In this document: piece by piece, positions 33,700 to 45,204 of the stretch
Layout: each line of letters opens with the position of its first letter
How positions within the stretch are numbered: position 1 is the stretch's first letter
Source: Toxorhynchites rutilus septentrionalis
Taxonomy: Eukaryota; Arthropoda; Insecta; Diptera; Culicidae
Reading direction: 5' to 3'
DNA: 64,000 nt
Assembly: GCF_029784135.1 (NCBI RefSeq)
Contig: NC_073746.1
Span: forward strand, 185,013,983 to 185,077,982
Program-made: the position numbers and the translations under genes
The notes under the pieces: model-generated
Told to the model about the DNA's origin: nothing
Database searches by the model: none
What the model saw: the letters and a program-made list of their open reading frames with translations, nothing else

Positions 33700-34670
33700 C
33701 TAGCTAACCCGGCAAACTTCGTCCCGCCCATTTACTTGATTAATTCTCAAGTAATGCAGAAATTTGTGTTTTATTTGTATGGCAGCCACCCCTAAGAGAG
33801 GGGGGAGGGGTATCTAACCACCATAGAAACATTCATTGCACCCTAAAGTTTCCATATGCCTAATTTGGTTTAATTTGCTTGATTAATTCTCGGGTAATGC
33901 AAAAATTTGTGTTTCATTTGTACGGCAGCCCCCTCTAAGAGAGGGGGAAGGAGTATCTTAACACCATAGAAACATTTATTGCATCCTAAAACCTCCACAT
34001 GCCAAATTTGGTTTCATTTGCTTGATTAATTCTCGAGTAATGCAGAAATTTGTGTTTCATTTGTATGGCAGCCCCCCCCCCTTTGAGTGGGGGAAGGACT
34101 GTCTAACCATCATAGAAACATTTATTGCACCCTAAAACTTTTACATGCCAACTTTGGTTTCGTTTGATTGATTAATTTCCGAGTAATGCAAAAAATTGTT
34201 TTTCATTTGTATGGCAGCCCCCTCTAAGAGAGGGTGAAGGAGTATCTTATCACCATAGAAACATTTATTGCATCCTAAAACCTCCACATGCCAAATTTGG
34301 TTTCATTTGCTTGATTAATTCTCGAGTAATGCAGAAATTTGTGTTTCATTTGTATGGCAGCCCCCCCTTTGAGTGGGGGAAGGACTGTCTAACCATAATA
34401 GAAACATTTATTGCACCCTAAAACTTTCACATGCCAACTTTTCTGTTCGTTTGCTTGGTTAATTTCCGAGTAATGCAGAAATTTTTGTTTCATTTGTATG
34501 GCAGCCCCCCCTTAGAGAGGGGGGAGGGGTCTCAAAATATCACGAAAACCTTCCCCGGCCCCAAAAACCCCTACATACCAATTTTCATGTCGATCGGTTC
34601 AGTAGTTTCCGAGTCTATAAGAATCAGACAGACAGACAGACATCACTCCATTTTTATATATATAGATTCA
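33700..34670. repeat. Tandem array of six units, about 143 bp each, with element-like 3' end
   Basis: The phrase TTGTATGGCAGCC (or TTGTACGGCAGCC) starts at 33,775, 33,918, 34,061, 34,207, 34,350 and 34,494: steps of 143, 143, 146, 143 and 144. Each unit holds a C-rich patch beside an AGAGAGGGGG or GAGTGGGGGA patch. The array opens with CTAACCCGGCAAACTTCGTC and closes with ACAGACAGACAGACATCACT and a TATATATATAGATT tail, which looks like the 3' end of an interspersed element with expanded internal repeats. A single related unit is at 47,182-47,640. Confidence 0.88.
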
Positions 34671-34689
34671 TGATTTATCATCTAAATTA

Positions 34690-35130
34690 CTAAAATACTA
34701 TCGCTTTTAAAATAGGCCCTTTCTGCAGCATTACACTTTCTCCAAGGAACAATCCAGTCATCGAAACACACTTTTTATAGCTGATTTCGGGAATTGCCTT
34801 CAGTTCATGCAGCGAATTTGTTTTTATGTCTTCAATGCTTTCAAAACGGGTCCCACGAAGTTGTAATTTGAGTTTCGGAAATAGGAAAAAGTCACACCTA
34901 TGTCTCGTCACCAGTAATTATGCGTTGGATGATTGCGATTAATTTTTTGTAGAAAATTGAGCTTTTTTGGGTTTCATGCTGTGTCTTTGCTCATGTCCAA
35001 AACATCAACAAAAATATGATGTCAGAGATATTTAATTCACGGGCTAGATCTCTAAATGACGAATTACGAACACCATTCCTTATGATTCATCTGCGTTCTG
35101 CCGAGAAATGGTTTTGAACGCGTTCTGAAA
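34690..35130 (-). pseudogene. Mariner-like transposase relic, core deleted
   Basis: Minus-strand frames read QRIITGDET (first Asp region, near 34,910) and then almost at once CDFFLFPKLKLQLRGTRFES and KAIPEISYKKC, the wording of a mariner C-terminus. About 110 residues with the second and third catalytic positions are missing at the join. Upstream, stops interrupt the N-terminal part. Confidence 0.75.
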
Positions 35131-36045
35131 AACAAGCCGTATATAAAGTTCACTCTGTTGCTACTTATTTATATTTTTTTCAGTGCAGATTAGATTTGCT
35201 TACGTTGTGCAAAATAGGTGCTTGCACTGAGTAAATCATTTTCAAAGCAGCAAATAATATCTTCAAATGTACGCTCACCCTCAAAATTAACATGTACTGT
35301 TAATTACTCGCTTTCTATATACTTAAACACTAAACTTATTAAAAACTACTACTACTTAAATATCCATGTAGTTTTTCCGTATCTCTTAACAAAATGATAT
35401 CTCCAGCGCTCCCAAAAGCATAATTCGCGTTTAAATAATATACAAAATTGTTCAACCGTTGTAAATATCTTCTTCGTACAAATGACCACCTTGAAATGAG
35501 TTGCTCTTTGACGTCACTTTTAACCCGGAAACAATGCAAGAAATCGCAAAAATCTAGTGATCGATCGGAAAAATTCATCAATAAGCCCAAAATACTCCTA
35601 AATTCATACAAGCTCACCTCCAGCAAGTTCAAACAATCAATTCGCTTTTTATTATTTCTCATTGTAGGACCACGTTCGACGTAAGACTATGTCTTTCATT
35701 TCTGTACGGGGGCTGAAAGTTCAATGTTTCGAAAACGAGAGCTTTGGCGGTGCAAGGTTTTAAGAGTGAATACCTCTTTTGCCGGCTGAAGGAAATGGTA
35801 TTATAATCACTTAAATCGAAAGATGAAATGTCTTTAAGTGACTTATTTACACAGAAACTGGTTGCAATGAGCTAAAAATTGCTTTGAAAGTGAACTATTG
35901 ATATCCCAAAAACCTATGAATATGTGTACCTGCTTAAATTTCATCTCAGTTGTAATCGGTCAGCGGTTGGATGCATATCGTCAGCCAGCTACGAAAGCAA
36001 AGTTTTCATTTACTTTGTGTTTAACAAAGGCAAAGACTAAGCAAA
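35131..36045. other. Unassigned
   Basis: 35,678-35,693 carries the reverse complement of GACATAGTCTTACGTC, a motif shared with repeat copies elsewhere. A 107-codon minus frame (35,339-35,662) shows no family motif. 35,945-35,950 reads TCAGTT, an initiator-like site upstream of the ATG at 36,046. Confidence 0.35.
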
Positions 36046-36138
36046 ATGAGCGACAGTGAAGGTATTTCGCTAAATTGGTGCAAAATTTACTCCCGGCTCC
36101 CTCGTGTTTTTCCGACGAAAAACATTACTTGTCACTAA
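36046..36138 (+). other. Short ORF or first coding exon candidate
   Basis: GCAAAATGAGC gives a favourable start context at 36,046. MSDSEG is encoded before a possible donor GTATTT at 36,062; if not spliced, the frame runs for 30 codons to TAA at 36,136-36,138. The sequence before the ATG (AAAGGCAAAGACTAAGC) and the initiator-like TCAGTT about 100 bases upstream resemble a 5' leader. No later exon was identified, so this is speculative. Confidence 0.2.
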
Positions 36139-37429
36139 CGTCTCAAACCTCTTCCCCACCTTTGCGTGTGATATAATTTGTGTGTGTACTTGTACCGTAT
36201 GACACGAGCAAGTGAAGAAGAAGTTCAGTGCTGTTTGATGTATTCATACCATTACGAAAATATAGCTATACCACTGCAAAAACAATTATAACTATTCTAC
36301 GTGAATCATCCTATGTAAGGGGAAAATAAACAGAAGATGCGCATTATAAACATTGCGTGTGCTCTGTCTCACCTCACCTCGTTTGGTGATCATCGGAGCA
36401 ACATCGTTGCCGGCGAGCGTCGAGCGGGAATGCATTGTCTTTCTTAAGACAGGTGGAGGAGGATTAATAGAGTAGTTTTCTTTCCACAAGGGCCCTTCTC
36501 AGGGCTTGAGACGAATGAACTGCAAAAGTTTGAAGTCTCTATATGGAAGGATGCCTGCTCGATTCTGCTACTGAGTTGAATGGACGTACAAAATTTGTCG
36601 TCTCAGAATTCTGGAAAAATCAAAAATGTTCACCGCTACCGAATAGGGGACGTGGCATCACGCGAGTTCTATCATCATTCCGTAATCTGTTGTTCCTGAC
36701 AGACGTCGAAAAGTTCTCGAAAAACTCGCACGAAAAATCGTTCGCACGAACGCGCCAGCCTCGAGAAAGGTGAAAAAGTTTCTCCATTACCGACGACTTC
36801 CTCCACCAGAGGAATCGCTACTATAAGCTGCCTTTCTATAGTCTGCTTTGCAGAAAAAATAAAAAGACTACGCTTCCAATTTTTGGCCGTAATGTCCTTG
36901 TAGCAAGCGAATCAAGTTTATCTTGCGGCCAGTTTGAAGATACCAATCATACCAAGCCATTTTCACCATCAAGTTTAACTATACCTAGCTAGCTAGTCGA
37001 ACCCCTCATAGCGCTATTAAATTTCGGCCTACGTTTAACATAAAAAACAGCTCTTTTCAGGACCTTCATGATCTTTTAATATAAGAGTTTTTCATTTGCT
37101 TTCGGTTCTAAAAAATTTTTTTTGGTCGAGGAACAAGCATTTTGTTCTCAAAACTTCTACCAAAGGATCTTTCCACCCTCCTCACAATCCCACATTACTT
37201 GCCAGTTAATTTTTGTTCGGAGTCTAATGTTAGGGTAAATGCATCTATAGTCGCGAACTATGATGACTGATGTGTGTTGGATCGATAACACGATAGTGGA
37301 GTCTCACTGCTGCTACTGAGGTTGTTTCGCTTCTTTTTTTCATAACGGTGGATAGCTACGATTGTTTTCGGGTTGGTATTGATGTACTCAAATTGTATTT
37401 CGTTGCAGCTCTAGTTGTTCCCTCTGGTC
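36139..37429. other. Unassigned
   Basis: 36,540-36,780 is less AT-rich and open on the plus strand, without known motif. The remainder shows nothing that I can support. Confidence 0.35.
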
Positions 37430-37740
37430 GGTACAATTTGAAGAACAATTTGGTCAATCAAAAAGTGGGATTTAGCACGTTTAGATAATACTTGGAATTT
37501 TACAATTATTGAATTGTTTATCTCAAGAAAAATATAATTTTATTTAAAGTAATAGATGCGTAAAAATATTCAAAAATCTTTGCGATCTATTAAGAGATGA
37601 TCGATTCAAACATCTTTGCGATCTATTAAGAGATGATCGAGTTATAAAGTTTTGAATTCCTTCATTATTTCCTGCATGTTTACTGATCAAATATTTTTTA
37701 TCCCCATATATTCCTGTTAGACGTAGTTCTACGTCAAAAG
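37430..37740. repeat. Dispersed repeat copy with GACGTAGTTCTACGTC
   Basis: Resembles 25,010-25,200 (TTTAGATAAT, CTTGG, ATTTTACA, TCATC). It contains an internal direct duplication, CATCTTTGCGATCTATTAAG-like units near 37,570 and 37,610, and the perfect 16-bp motif at 37,720-37,735. Confidence 0.6.
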
Positions 37741-39030
37741 ATGCTGATCGCAGATTATCTTGTCCATAGGCAGACACATGCAATTATCATTATCAAACTG
37801 TCACTTCGCTATCATTGCAACAATCTCTTCAACCGAAACGCACTTCACCACAACAGGAAAAAAAAGTTAGATTCCTATTTGGTCAGAGCATCTTCTAGCA
37901 AACGAACTCTCTACACACCCATCGTAAGGTATATTGATTAATTGAGCAATAACTAAACCATCCCACAATCAGCCGCGCGCACACACTCGTGATCCCGATC
38001 CTCGGCCTGTTACACCAAACAGATGGATCCAATTTGGATATCAAATTGCTTGCAGCAATTTTCAAATAATTGCTCGTCGTCCATATTCTATTGAAGCTTT
38101 TTCCGATCGAGCCCCCGAATGGCATATCTAGAATGGGCTCTAAACAGATGTCAGTGGCGCTCACAATTCAAAGCGATTGTTCCGTGACTCGTTTTCCCCG
38201 TTCGTATCGCTTTTTCTCGCTCTATCCTCGGGTTAAGCACATGTCCCTGAATTTAAAGCTATGTGCGTTTTTGCCTTTTTGAGAGACCGGATATCTGAAT
38301 GGAACAATCACCGTCGCGCAGCTCAAGAGTGGCCAATCAATACACCACCAAATCCCCATCTAAGAAGTGCCGATCGCCGATTCGCCTTGGAATGCAGTGT
38401 GTGACTTTGATTCTGCGATGATTTGAGAGGAACTCTGGTCGCTATCTGAACGCTCCTACAGCAATCACGCACTTGCAGAGATAAAATCTGTGTTTGTGTC
38501 CGTTCAGAAATGATATGGTTCTGTAGCATATTTTTTGTTTCTAGTCCAAGGCTTGTTTGAGGACGTTCTGAGCTGTATCCAGGCGTATTATTCTTCTCAT
38601 TAGTTGTTCTTTCATGAAACGTCTAGATATCAAGCGACATTATATGATTTTGTTGTAATTTAAAACTGTGGTAACCACGAAATAACTTCAAAGAATATTT
38701 GTGAGTAATCGAATGACAATAAAAAACAGCATTTTTTCGTGGAATCTAGCTCTGCCAGAAATTCGTGCAAGTAACCATCAATTCATAAACTTGAACTACA
38801 GTTAAATCCATCTCATTGATGCCAAAGTAAGCACCTTATGTGCTTACCTATACCAGGTTCTTGTGAAAACCAAACGTCCATCATCCAAGAACAAAAGTAG
38901 TGCCAAATATGCAAAAGCACTAAAGATTTTGATGACGATGACGATGGAGGTTGTGTACTGTGAATAGCTAAAATTTCTATAAAAAAATATTTCTTGTGGT
39001 CAAACCGTACAAAAACATTACCGTTATGAT
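37741..39030. other. Unassigned
   Basis: No coding signal that I trust. The part at 37,970-38,300 is closer to even base composition. I see no terminal repeats. Confidence 0.35.
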
Positions 39031-39039
39031 GATGTTTAC

Positions 39040-39270
39040 CTGGAATTTTTGCCGGTGTGTAGCTCTGTACGCGCGCGACGCCATCCCGAAGCCATCGATC
39101 TTAACAGTGTGGAAGCTGTGGAGGTACCGGTGGGTAATGCTTTGTATGCTATGTTTTGCCCATTCATCGTCATCGTCAAGCGTGAAATAGCTGACATGGT
39201 TTTATCTCTCTTGCGTCGAGATAATCGTGCCTTTTCCATACGTTATTTTATAGGAATAGAAACTTGATAT
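39040..39270 (+). pseudogene. LINE endonuclease fragment
   Basis: One frame gives CVALYARDA; a shifted frame then reads EAIDLNSVEAVEVPVGNAL and VLSLLRRDNRAF, matching the middle of APE-type endonucleases (VALYVRD, then VEAVEV, then the helix before the GDFNARH motif). The GDFN motif itself is lost. One frame change. No RT nearby. Confidence 0.55.
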
Positions 39271-39480
39271 GATGGCAAGATCGAAAACAGTAGACAGTAA
39301 AACTATGATTTTAATGATGGCCACTAATCTACACATCGTGAAATGGAAAAACATAGAAAAATAATGTTGTGCATCGTAGATACGTATCGTGTAACATCGA
39401 TGAAGTGTGTTGAAACGATAACAGTTCGATCAAAATTTTATAAAACAAAAATTTTTAAAATAGAGTACTCTTGCTGAATA

Positions 39481-40735
39481 CAGCCATTCCATGCCAACCG
39501 ATATACTGCCGTTCTACGCATAGTTGTCCCATGTTCCAGAATCAGCATATGAGAAAAACTCATTCAAAGTTTTCTAGCACATTTGTCTACCAGAAGCTTT
39601 AAGCATTTTGGTTTAGCAATATACTGGATTTTTTATAAGCAGAAAACTATTGTTTAATGAAATGTGAAAAGATCCCCTTATTTGAATCAATCAATCTTGG
39701 TTACGAGCTTCAAAATTCATGGTGAGACAAATATGCCTACGGGGGTCTCCGTAGCCACATTGGTTGCGCGTTCGCTTAGTAAGCGATCGATCGTGAGTTC
39801 AAAACTCAGGGCCCTCATTGACCATCTTTGTGTTGTTACAGAATAACTACGTCCACGCAACAACATCAGATATGGAGATCGATCCACGGTCGAAATAAGA
39901 TCGATTCATCCATACAACTGCTCTGCTCTGCAAGACACATCGGGCTGCTGTTCTATAACTATATACTCAACAATGATCAATCAACTGTCTCCGCTGTCCG
40001 GTGGACCAACTGGATAATGGAAGAACAGAAAGAATACTCGTACGCCTAAATGGCTACTGTGTAAATGTACCATATGCAATGGTATAGAAGGGAATACTCT
40101 AACATCGAATAATGGCAACTGTGTAATATGCTAATTATAGATATGATAACCATGTGACATGTACACGATTAAAATTCGGCTCTGTTACAGCTAAAATGCT
40201 AATGAGCCTAAAATAAATGAATTGGATAAAAAAAATATGCCTAGAATATCAACATGGGACAGTTAACTTGATGTTGTTTTTTGAATACTAGGATCATGCA
40301 TGAAAACATCGTTTTATGAAGATGGGAGTGATATGCAATACTTTGCAGATTATAAATCTTATTGTTATTAGGCATTCGCTAATAATGAGTACACGTGTTC
40401 TGTTAAACTTATTTTATTTGTTTGAAAATTAGTTCGTTCTTCCAAATCAGAAACGAGTACATTAGCCCTGCTGAAAGCGTGATATATAACTCTTGTCCTT
40501 GAACTGATTTAATAAATATGTATATACAAAAAATATCTGCTGGGACAGTTATGCCTATCAACATGGGACAATTGAGCTTGATGTTGTTTTTTTTTAAAAG
40601 CTGGGAACAAACTAAAACTTTTTTTGTGTTTTTGTGGAAGGTTAGGCAAAAAAGCATCGTTTTATGAAGAAAAATGAATGTTGTCAAAAAGTAACATGGG
40701 ACAACTATGCGTAGAACAGCAGTATAGTGGTTCTA
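39481..40735. mobile_element. TIR or foldback element interrupted by a SINE
   Basis: ATATACTGCCGTTCTACGCA (39,501 onward, continuing to CCCATGTT) recurs inverted at 40,692-40,727 with one or two mismatches over about 35 bp. The left edge starts CAGCCATTCCATGCC, the same as the neighbouring element at 40,938. The phrases AACATGGGACA and GCATCGTTTTATGAAGA recur inside (40,250/40,560; 40,305/40,660). Without the SINE the body is about 750 bp. Confidence 0.7.
39740..40232 (+). mobile_element. tRNA-derived SINE (Feilai-like), with 11-bp target-site duplication
   Basis: AAATATGCCTA occurs at 39,729-39,739 and at 40,233-40,243, a perfect 11-bp duplication around the insertion. The head has an A-box-like TAGCCACATTGG (39,752) and a B-box-like GAGTTCAAAACTC (39,795), so it derives from a tRNA and would be transcribed by RNA polymerase III. 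The tail ends GAATTGGATAAAAAAA. Copies in this window: 20,517-20,757 and 52,051-52,439. The Feilai label is by type only. Confidence 0.85.
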
Positions 40736-40937
40736 AGATTTTCGTGAAAAAATTTTTTCTTCATTTTTTTCATTACGGTGCTCGTTTCCATTTTAAGGTG
40801 GTCCTAAAAATCAGTTTTCTCCTCTTTACCAAAAATTATCTTTTTCAAAATTCGTAGCTTCTGAACTACTGGACCGATTCAGAAGATCGTCACATCAATC
40901 TATGGCCAATTAGTTAGTATTTTTCGAAAGTAACAAT
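40720..40937. repeat. Partial direct copy of the left part of the next TIR element
   Basis: TATAGTGGTTCT, GATTTTCGT, TTCCATTTTA, GGTGGTCC and ACCGATTCAGA occur here in the same order as in 40,955-41,165, about 235 bp apart, with many substitutions. It is an older or truncated copy lying in tandem. Confidence 0.65.
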
Positions 40938-42022
40938 CAGCCATTCCATGCCATACCGATATAGTGGTTCTCAGATTTTCGTCGGAAGTGGTAGTTTTGT
41001 TCTCTATCGCAAATTATGAGACCCGTATTTTTTAATTTTTTTATTAGGGTCACCATTTCCATTTTAGGGTGGTCCAAAAAAACCATTTTTTCGCATTTTT
41101 GCCAAAAATGACTTTTTTCAAAAATTCATAACTTTTGAACGACTAGACCGATTCAGATGATCGACATATCAAATTGAAGCCAATCACCTGGTCCAGTAGT
41201 TCAAAAGTAATAAATTTTTGTCAAGAAAAGTCATTTTTGGGAAAACAAAAAGAAAATGATTTTTTGGACCATCAGGTAAAAAATCATAACTCAAAAACGA
41301 AAACAAAACGCCTCCCTGATTTCGAGATATGTTGTGTGAAAAATCCTCAGCTTTCCAAAAAAAAATATAAAAAACTATAGCGCCTTTGGTCCCGAGACTA
41401 TGGAAACAATAAAAAAAACAAATAAAATCAATAATAACGAGAGCAGAATTCAAATTTTCTGCAGGTATAGTATTTTTTTCAAAAAAGACGAGGTGACTTT
41501 AATTTGATATGTCAATCATCTGAATCGGTGTAGTAGTTCAAGATTTATGATTTTTTTTTAAAACCTAAATTAAATCTAATTAATTTATGAGATACAGAAG
41601 CAAAAGGGAAACATGATTTTTTGGACTTTCGGTTAACTTTGAGAAATCATAATTCAAAAACGATCAAAGTCACATTTCTGATTTTAGCGCCATTGGTCTC
41701 GAAACCATGTAAACTAGAAAAAATACAAATCCAACCAAAATCTACGTAAACAAAACCCAATATTTTACAAGTGTCATATTTTTTTCAAAAAAGACTTTAA
41801 TTTGATATACTGAATCGATCCAGTAGTTCAAAGGTTATTAATTTTTTGAAGAAAGACATTTTTGGAAAAAATGGGAAAAAATATTTATCGGACCATTTGA
41901 AAATGGAAAAAGGCACCCTAATAAAAAAATAGGATCTAATATTTTGCGACTAGGAAAAAAATTACCAAATAATTTTCACGAAAATCCGAGAACAACTATA
42001 TCGGCTTGGAATGGAATGACTG
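40938..42022. mobile_element. 1,085-bp TIR/foldback element, non-coding
   Basis: Ends CAGCCATTCCATGCC (40,938) and, reversed from 42,022, CAGTCATTCCATTCC, with similarity continuing to the TCTCAGATTTTCG/TCTCGGATTTTCG phrases, about 43 bp in all. Inside, short phrases such as AACTTTTGAACGACTAG and ATCATCTGAATCGGT appear on both strands, so the interior is itself partly inverted. There is no protein motif. Confidence 0.78.
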
Positions 42023-42938
42023 TATAGTGATTTATTCTCTCTACACAACTTGTTGGCTGCCCAATTTTGATATCTCTAGCTTTGACTGTCCATCTTAAAC
42101 ATGACTTATACATGTTCCATCATTTTAAATACAGGAAAGTGAATGCATATGTAAAATAATAGTGTAGTTTGGACATTTGATCGACCTAGTCATTTTCATC
42201 CTAACTTAGCCAGTTTTATGTTGTTATTTCCTATAACAACAAAACTCGTCATTACAGGAAAACTTGTTTTTTTTGCGAGGGATAGGGACCGAACAAAAAA
42301 AATCGAATTCGCTACACAATTTGAAAAAAAAACTTTTTTTGTGCGGTGGATAGGGACCGCTTAAAAAAGTTCCCCTAAGATAATAACTCAAATTTTCACC
42401 GTTTACCGTTCGATATTCTTTTGTTCTCCTATTGTGAGATGGGACAGTTTCCCTATTTGGTTGTGCGTGTCTGTTTTGTGCTTTTAGTTGCATGTCAAAA
42501 CTTTATGCTAATAGAAATCATGTCATGCGCAACATGACATTTTTTTTTATACATAAACTAACATTTTATTGATTGATTTTCGTTGTTTTTTTATCTGTAT
42601 CAACTTTCAAAGACTGTAAATCTTCCATGGACAGTACTCATTTTTCAGGTTGACAGTTTCAATGAATGTCCTGGTACACTCAGTTAACATGTTATTGTAA
42701 TTGAAGATAGGAGTAACTAAAGTAACATCAACGTCATCAATTATTTCAAAATAATTAAAAAAGAGAAAACAAACTTTTCGAGTTTGGCACGACCAACGAT
42801 ATTCATTCTCAATTACCGTTGACTCTTCGCATTATCCAAGGGAAGAGAATATCAAGAAAAGATCATAACAGGAAGATGGTCACTAATAAATAGTATGATT
42901 CTGTAGGTTCGTAGCATGAATTATCAGATTGATAAAAT
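42023..42938. other. Unassigned
   Basis: Two phrases GATAGGGACCG (42,281 and 42,349) recur beside A-rich runs. Otherwise I see nothing. Confidence 0.35.
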
Positions 42939-44299
42939 GGTCGGTGTTCAGTCAGACCCGACTAAGTAACAAAAATGAGTTAATAGTAGGAAATAATCAA
43001 CAATTTCTTAACCTTCATTCTACTTTTATCAGATCCCACTTATGTTGCAAACAGTCTGGTTTATGTCAAAAAATTTATTTTGACTGATCAGTAAAAACTG
43101 ATAATAGTATGCAGTCAGTGTAGACAGTGTACCCACATTTAAATATGTTCCAGAGGGGTTAAAAATATTTCTCATCTGTACTTTTTCGTCCAAAAATCTG
43201 TACCATCGCAAATATTCGTTGTAGAAATTTAGCATGAAAAACTACTCATTTATTTACTACAAATACTACATTTACATTTTCAAGTCCTTCGTGTGTTTTA
43301 TAATGCTTATACATAGTTTTTTTGAATCTCGATTGCGTACTATCATGAATTGAAATTACTGCGGCGTGAAAGTCGTCATGTACATGTTGCTTTGTTCGAA
43401 CGTAAGAAATTTCACACGTGGAAAAAAATTTATACCAATCTATACTTTTTGACGAAAATCTGTACTCTGTACCGTGCAGAATCCAAAAATTACGAAAAAA
43501 TCTGTACCATTCCAGATAAATCTGTGCGTGTGCAACACTGAGTGTAGACCAACAACCATATCGATTATCGAGAAGCCATGTTTCACTGACAACCAGAAAA
43601 TGGAAGGAATTTCAAATGAAATGTTGGATTTCTCCTCATCAGTAAATTCTCCCCTTTGTCTTCCAATGAACACGGAATAGTAACTCATATTGAAACACAA
43701 TGTATATGCTTTTCAGACAATTCATAGTTTTTGAAAAGTTGATCGAATATATAATTATATCTTGTTCCATCAAAGTGAATCATACAAATCTAATTTCTAG
43801 ATTTTTCATGATCGATTTCAATTCCAACCGTGGTCTTTCATTGACTGCAAGTAGTTTTTTTCATAATCACGCCAACTCGTTGTAACATATTTTTAAGAAA
43901 ATCAAGAATTGTACTTTAAATTACACACTAATCGATCATTTTTGGTAAGTAATATAATGTTTCAAACCATTAAACCGGTTTGTTTTATTGTGATGATTTA
44001 GTGAATAAATAGTATGCATTCATCATCAAATTGTTCAGTCGTTGTGGAACAAGTCTCTGTTCAAGTTTTTGTTCAGTCAGAGTGGACCAAGTACGCATAA
44101 ACTGACATAAAACCCTTTTGATTGACCCTAGAGAGTTTTTTTCTGCAATAATACCATTATTCGATCTTGCTAAAGAGTAAAAAAAAACATTTGGGGAAAA
44201 TGATTGGAAGCTACTAAAACTACACAACTTCAAACTTTGAGGTCGATTTACTCGAAATCATCATAATGTAACTTAGTCCGGTCTGACTGAACACCGACC
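42939..44299. mobile_element. 1,361-bp TIR element, non-coding
   Basis: GGTCGGTGTTCAGTCAGACC at 42,939 recurs inverted at 44,299, and the match extends through ACTAAGT-ACA for 33 bp with about two mismatches. AAAT lies outside both ends and may be a 4-bp target duplication. Short frames inside show no transposase motif; phrases such as AAAATCTGTAC recur at 43,192, 43,455 and 43,496. Confidence 0.82.
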
Positions 44300-44389
44300 A
44301 AATGATCTAAATATTATGCCTTACTGGGCGAGTTGGGAACGTATTTGTACAAACAAAGCCATAAGATTTCAGTAAATATGTATATCTGA

Positions 44390-44810
44390 TCACGACATTA
44401 TTATTTTGCAGATTGTTTGGAACATCAAAGTCACCAGCAATGAGTAGTGGCATCGATTCAGTAGCAGTTTATAACCAACCTTCTAAAATAAAGTGAAATT
44501 AATTGTGATCAAATCAAGGTGGACAAACACATATGGGTGACCTTGAAATTCTATCTTTAAATGAATATAGTGCAAGTCATCGACTGTTTGGCTATACAAC
44601 AATTTGTATTCCTAGCGAGAATTTTACAAAAGTTGCCAAACCTCCCGAAGATTGTTTGTAATTCGTGGCTCCCCAGTTATTTTGTACATCTAGGAGCTCA
44701 AAATCTCGAAGAAATCGTCGATTGTGCGCCACTGAGGCATTATCGGGCTGAGGTTTTTTTTTCAAACATTCGTTCTGGTATTCATCTTGACTGATAGCCA
44801 CACCAGAGGG
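44390..44810 (-). pseudogene. LINE endonuclease relic, minus strand
   Basis: Read on the minus strand: NNWGATNYKQSSGGLATF (near 44,690), then FQGHPYVFVHLD (near 44,530) and PLLIAGDFDVPNN (near 44,425). The order SGGLATF, VFVHL, AGDFxVPN fits the start and middle of an APE-type endonuclease. Stops and shifts separate the parts. Clade uncertain. Confidence 0.45.
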
Positions 44811-44939
44811 CTTAAATCACGGCTTACGAATACTTCTCTCGGAAATGGCAATGTCCAGCATCACTTTCTGCTCAAACTTATATTTAAAGTTATATTTCAT
44901 ATTCGGATATGCAGTAGAACTATCCATAGGGTAGTATCG

Positions 44940-45204
44940 ATCGTTTCCGGATCGTTTCAACCAGCATCATTATTCTGACTCTTTTCAATGTTCCGCAGTA
45001 CTGGTGAGAACAGTTGAGCTTTTTTTGCGGCATCACTCGATTATCCCTAAGGTTAGCCTCAAACCGTGGTTCAAAAGTATGGACTTATCTGTTCACTGTT
45101 CGTTAGATGCGCTACTCTTTCGTATCCATCTTGCCGACGACAATCTCTGCGTTTGTGGCCAAGGTTATCACGACATCGAGCACGTTGTTTGGTCGTGCCG
45201 AGCG
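44940..45204 (+). pseudogene. LINE C-terminal fragment with Cys/His cluster
   Basis: The frame at 45,004 reads SLKPWFKSMDLS, DALLFRIHLADDNLCVCGQG and YHDIEHVVWSC. This is the zinc-finger-like C-terminus (CxCG...DIEHxxWxC) found after the RT or RNase H part of several insect LINEs. It is cut at about 45,204 where mariner sequence begins on the other strand. Confidence 0.68.

Noticed and set aside
36715..36780. Heat-shock-element cluster (GAA/TTC repeats)
   Set aside because: Only one TTCTCGAA pair fits the spacing; the other GAA and TTC triplets are out of phase.
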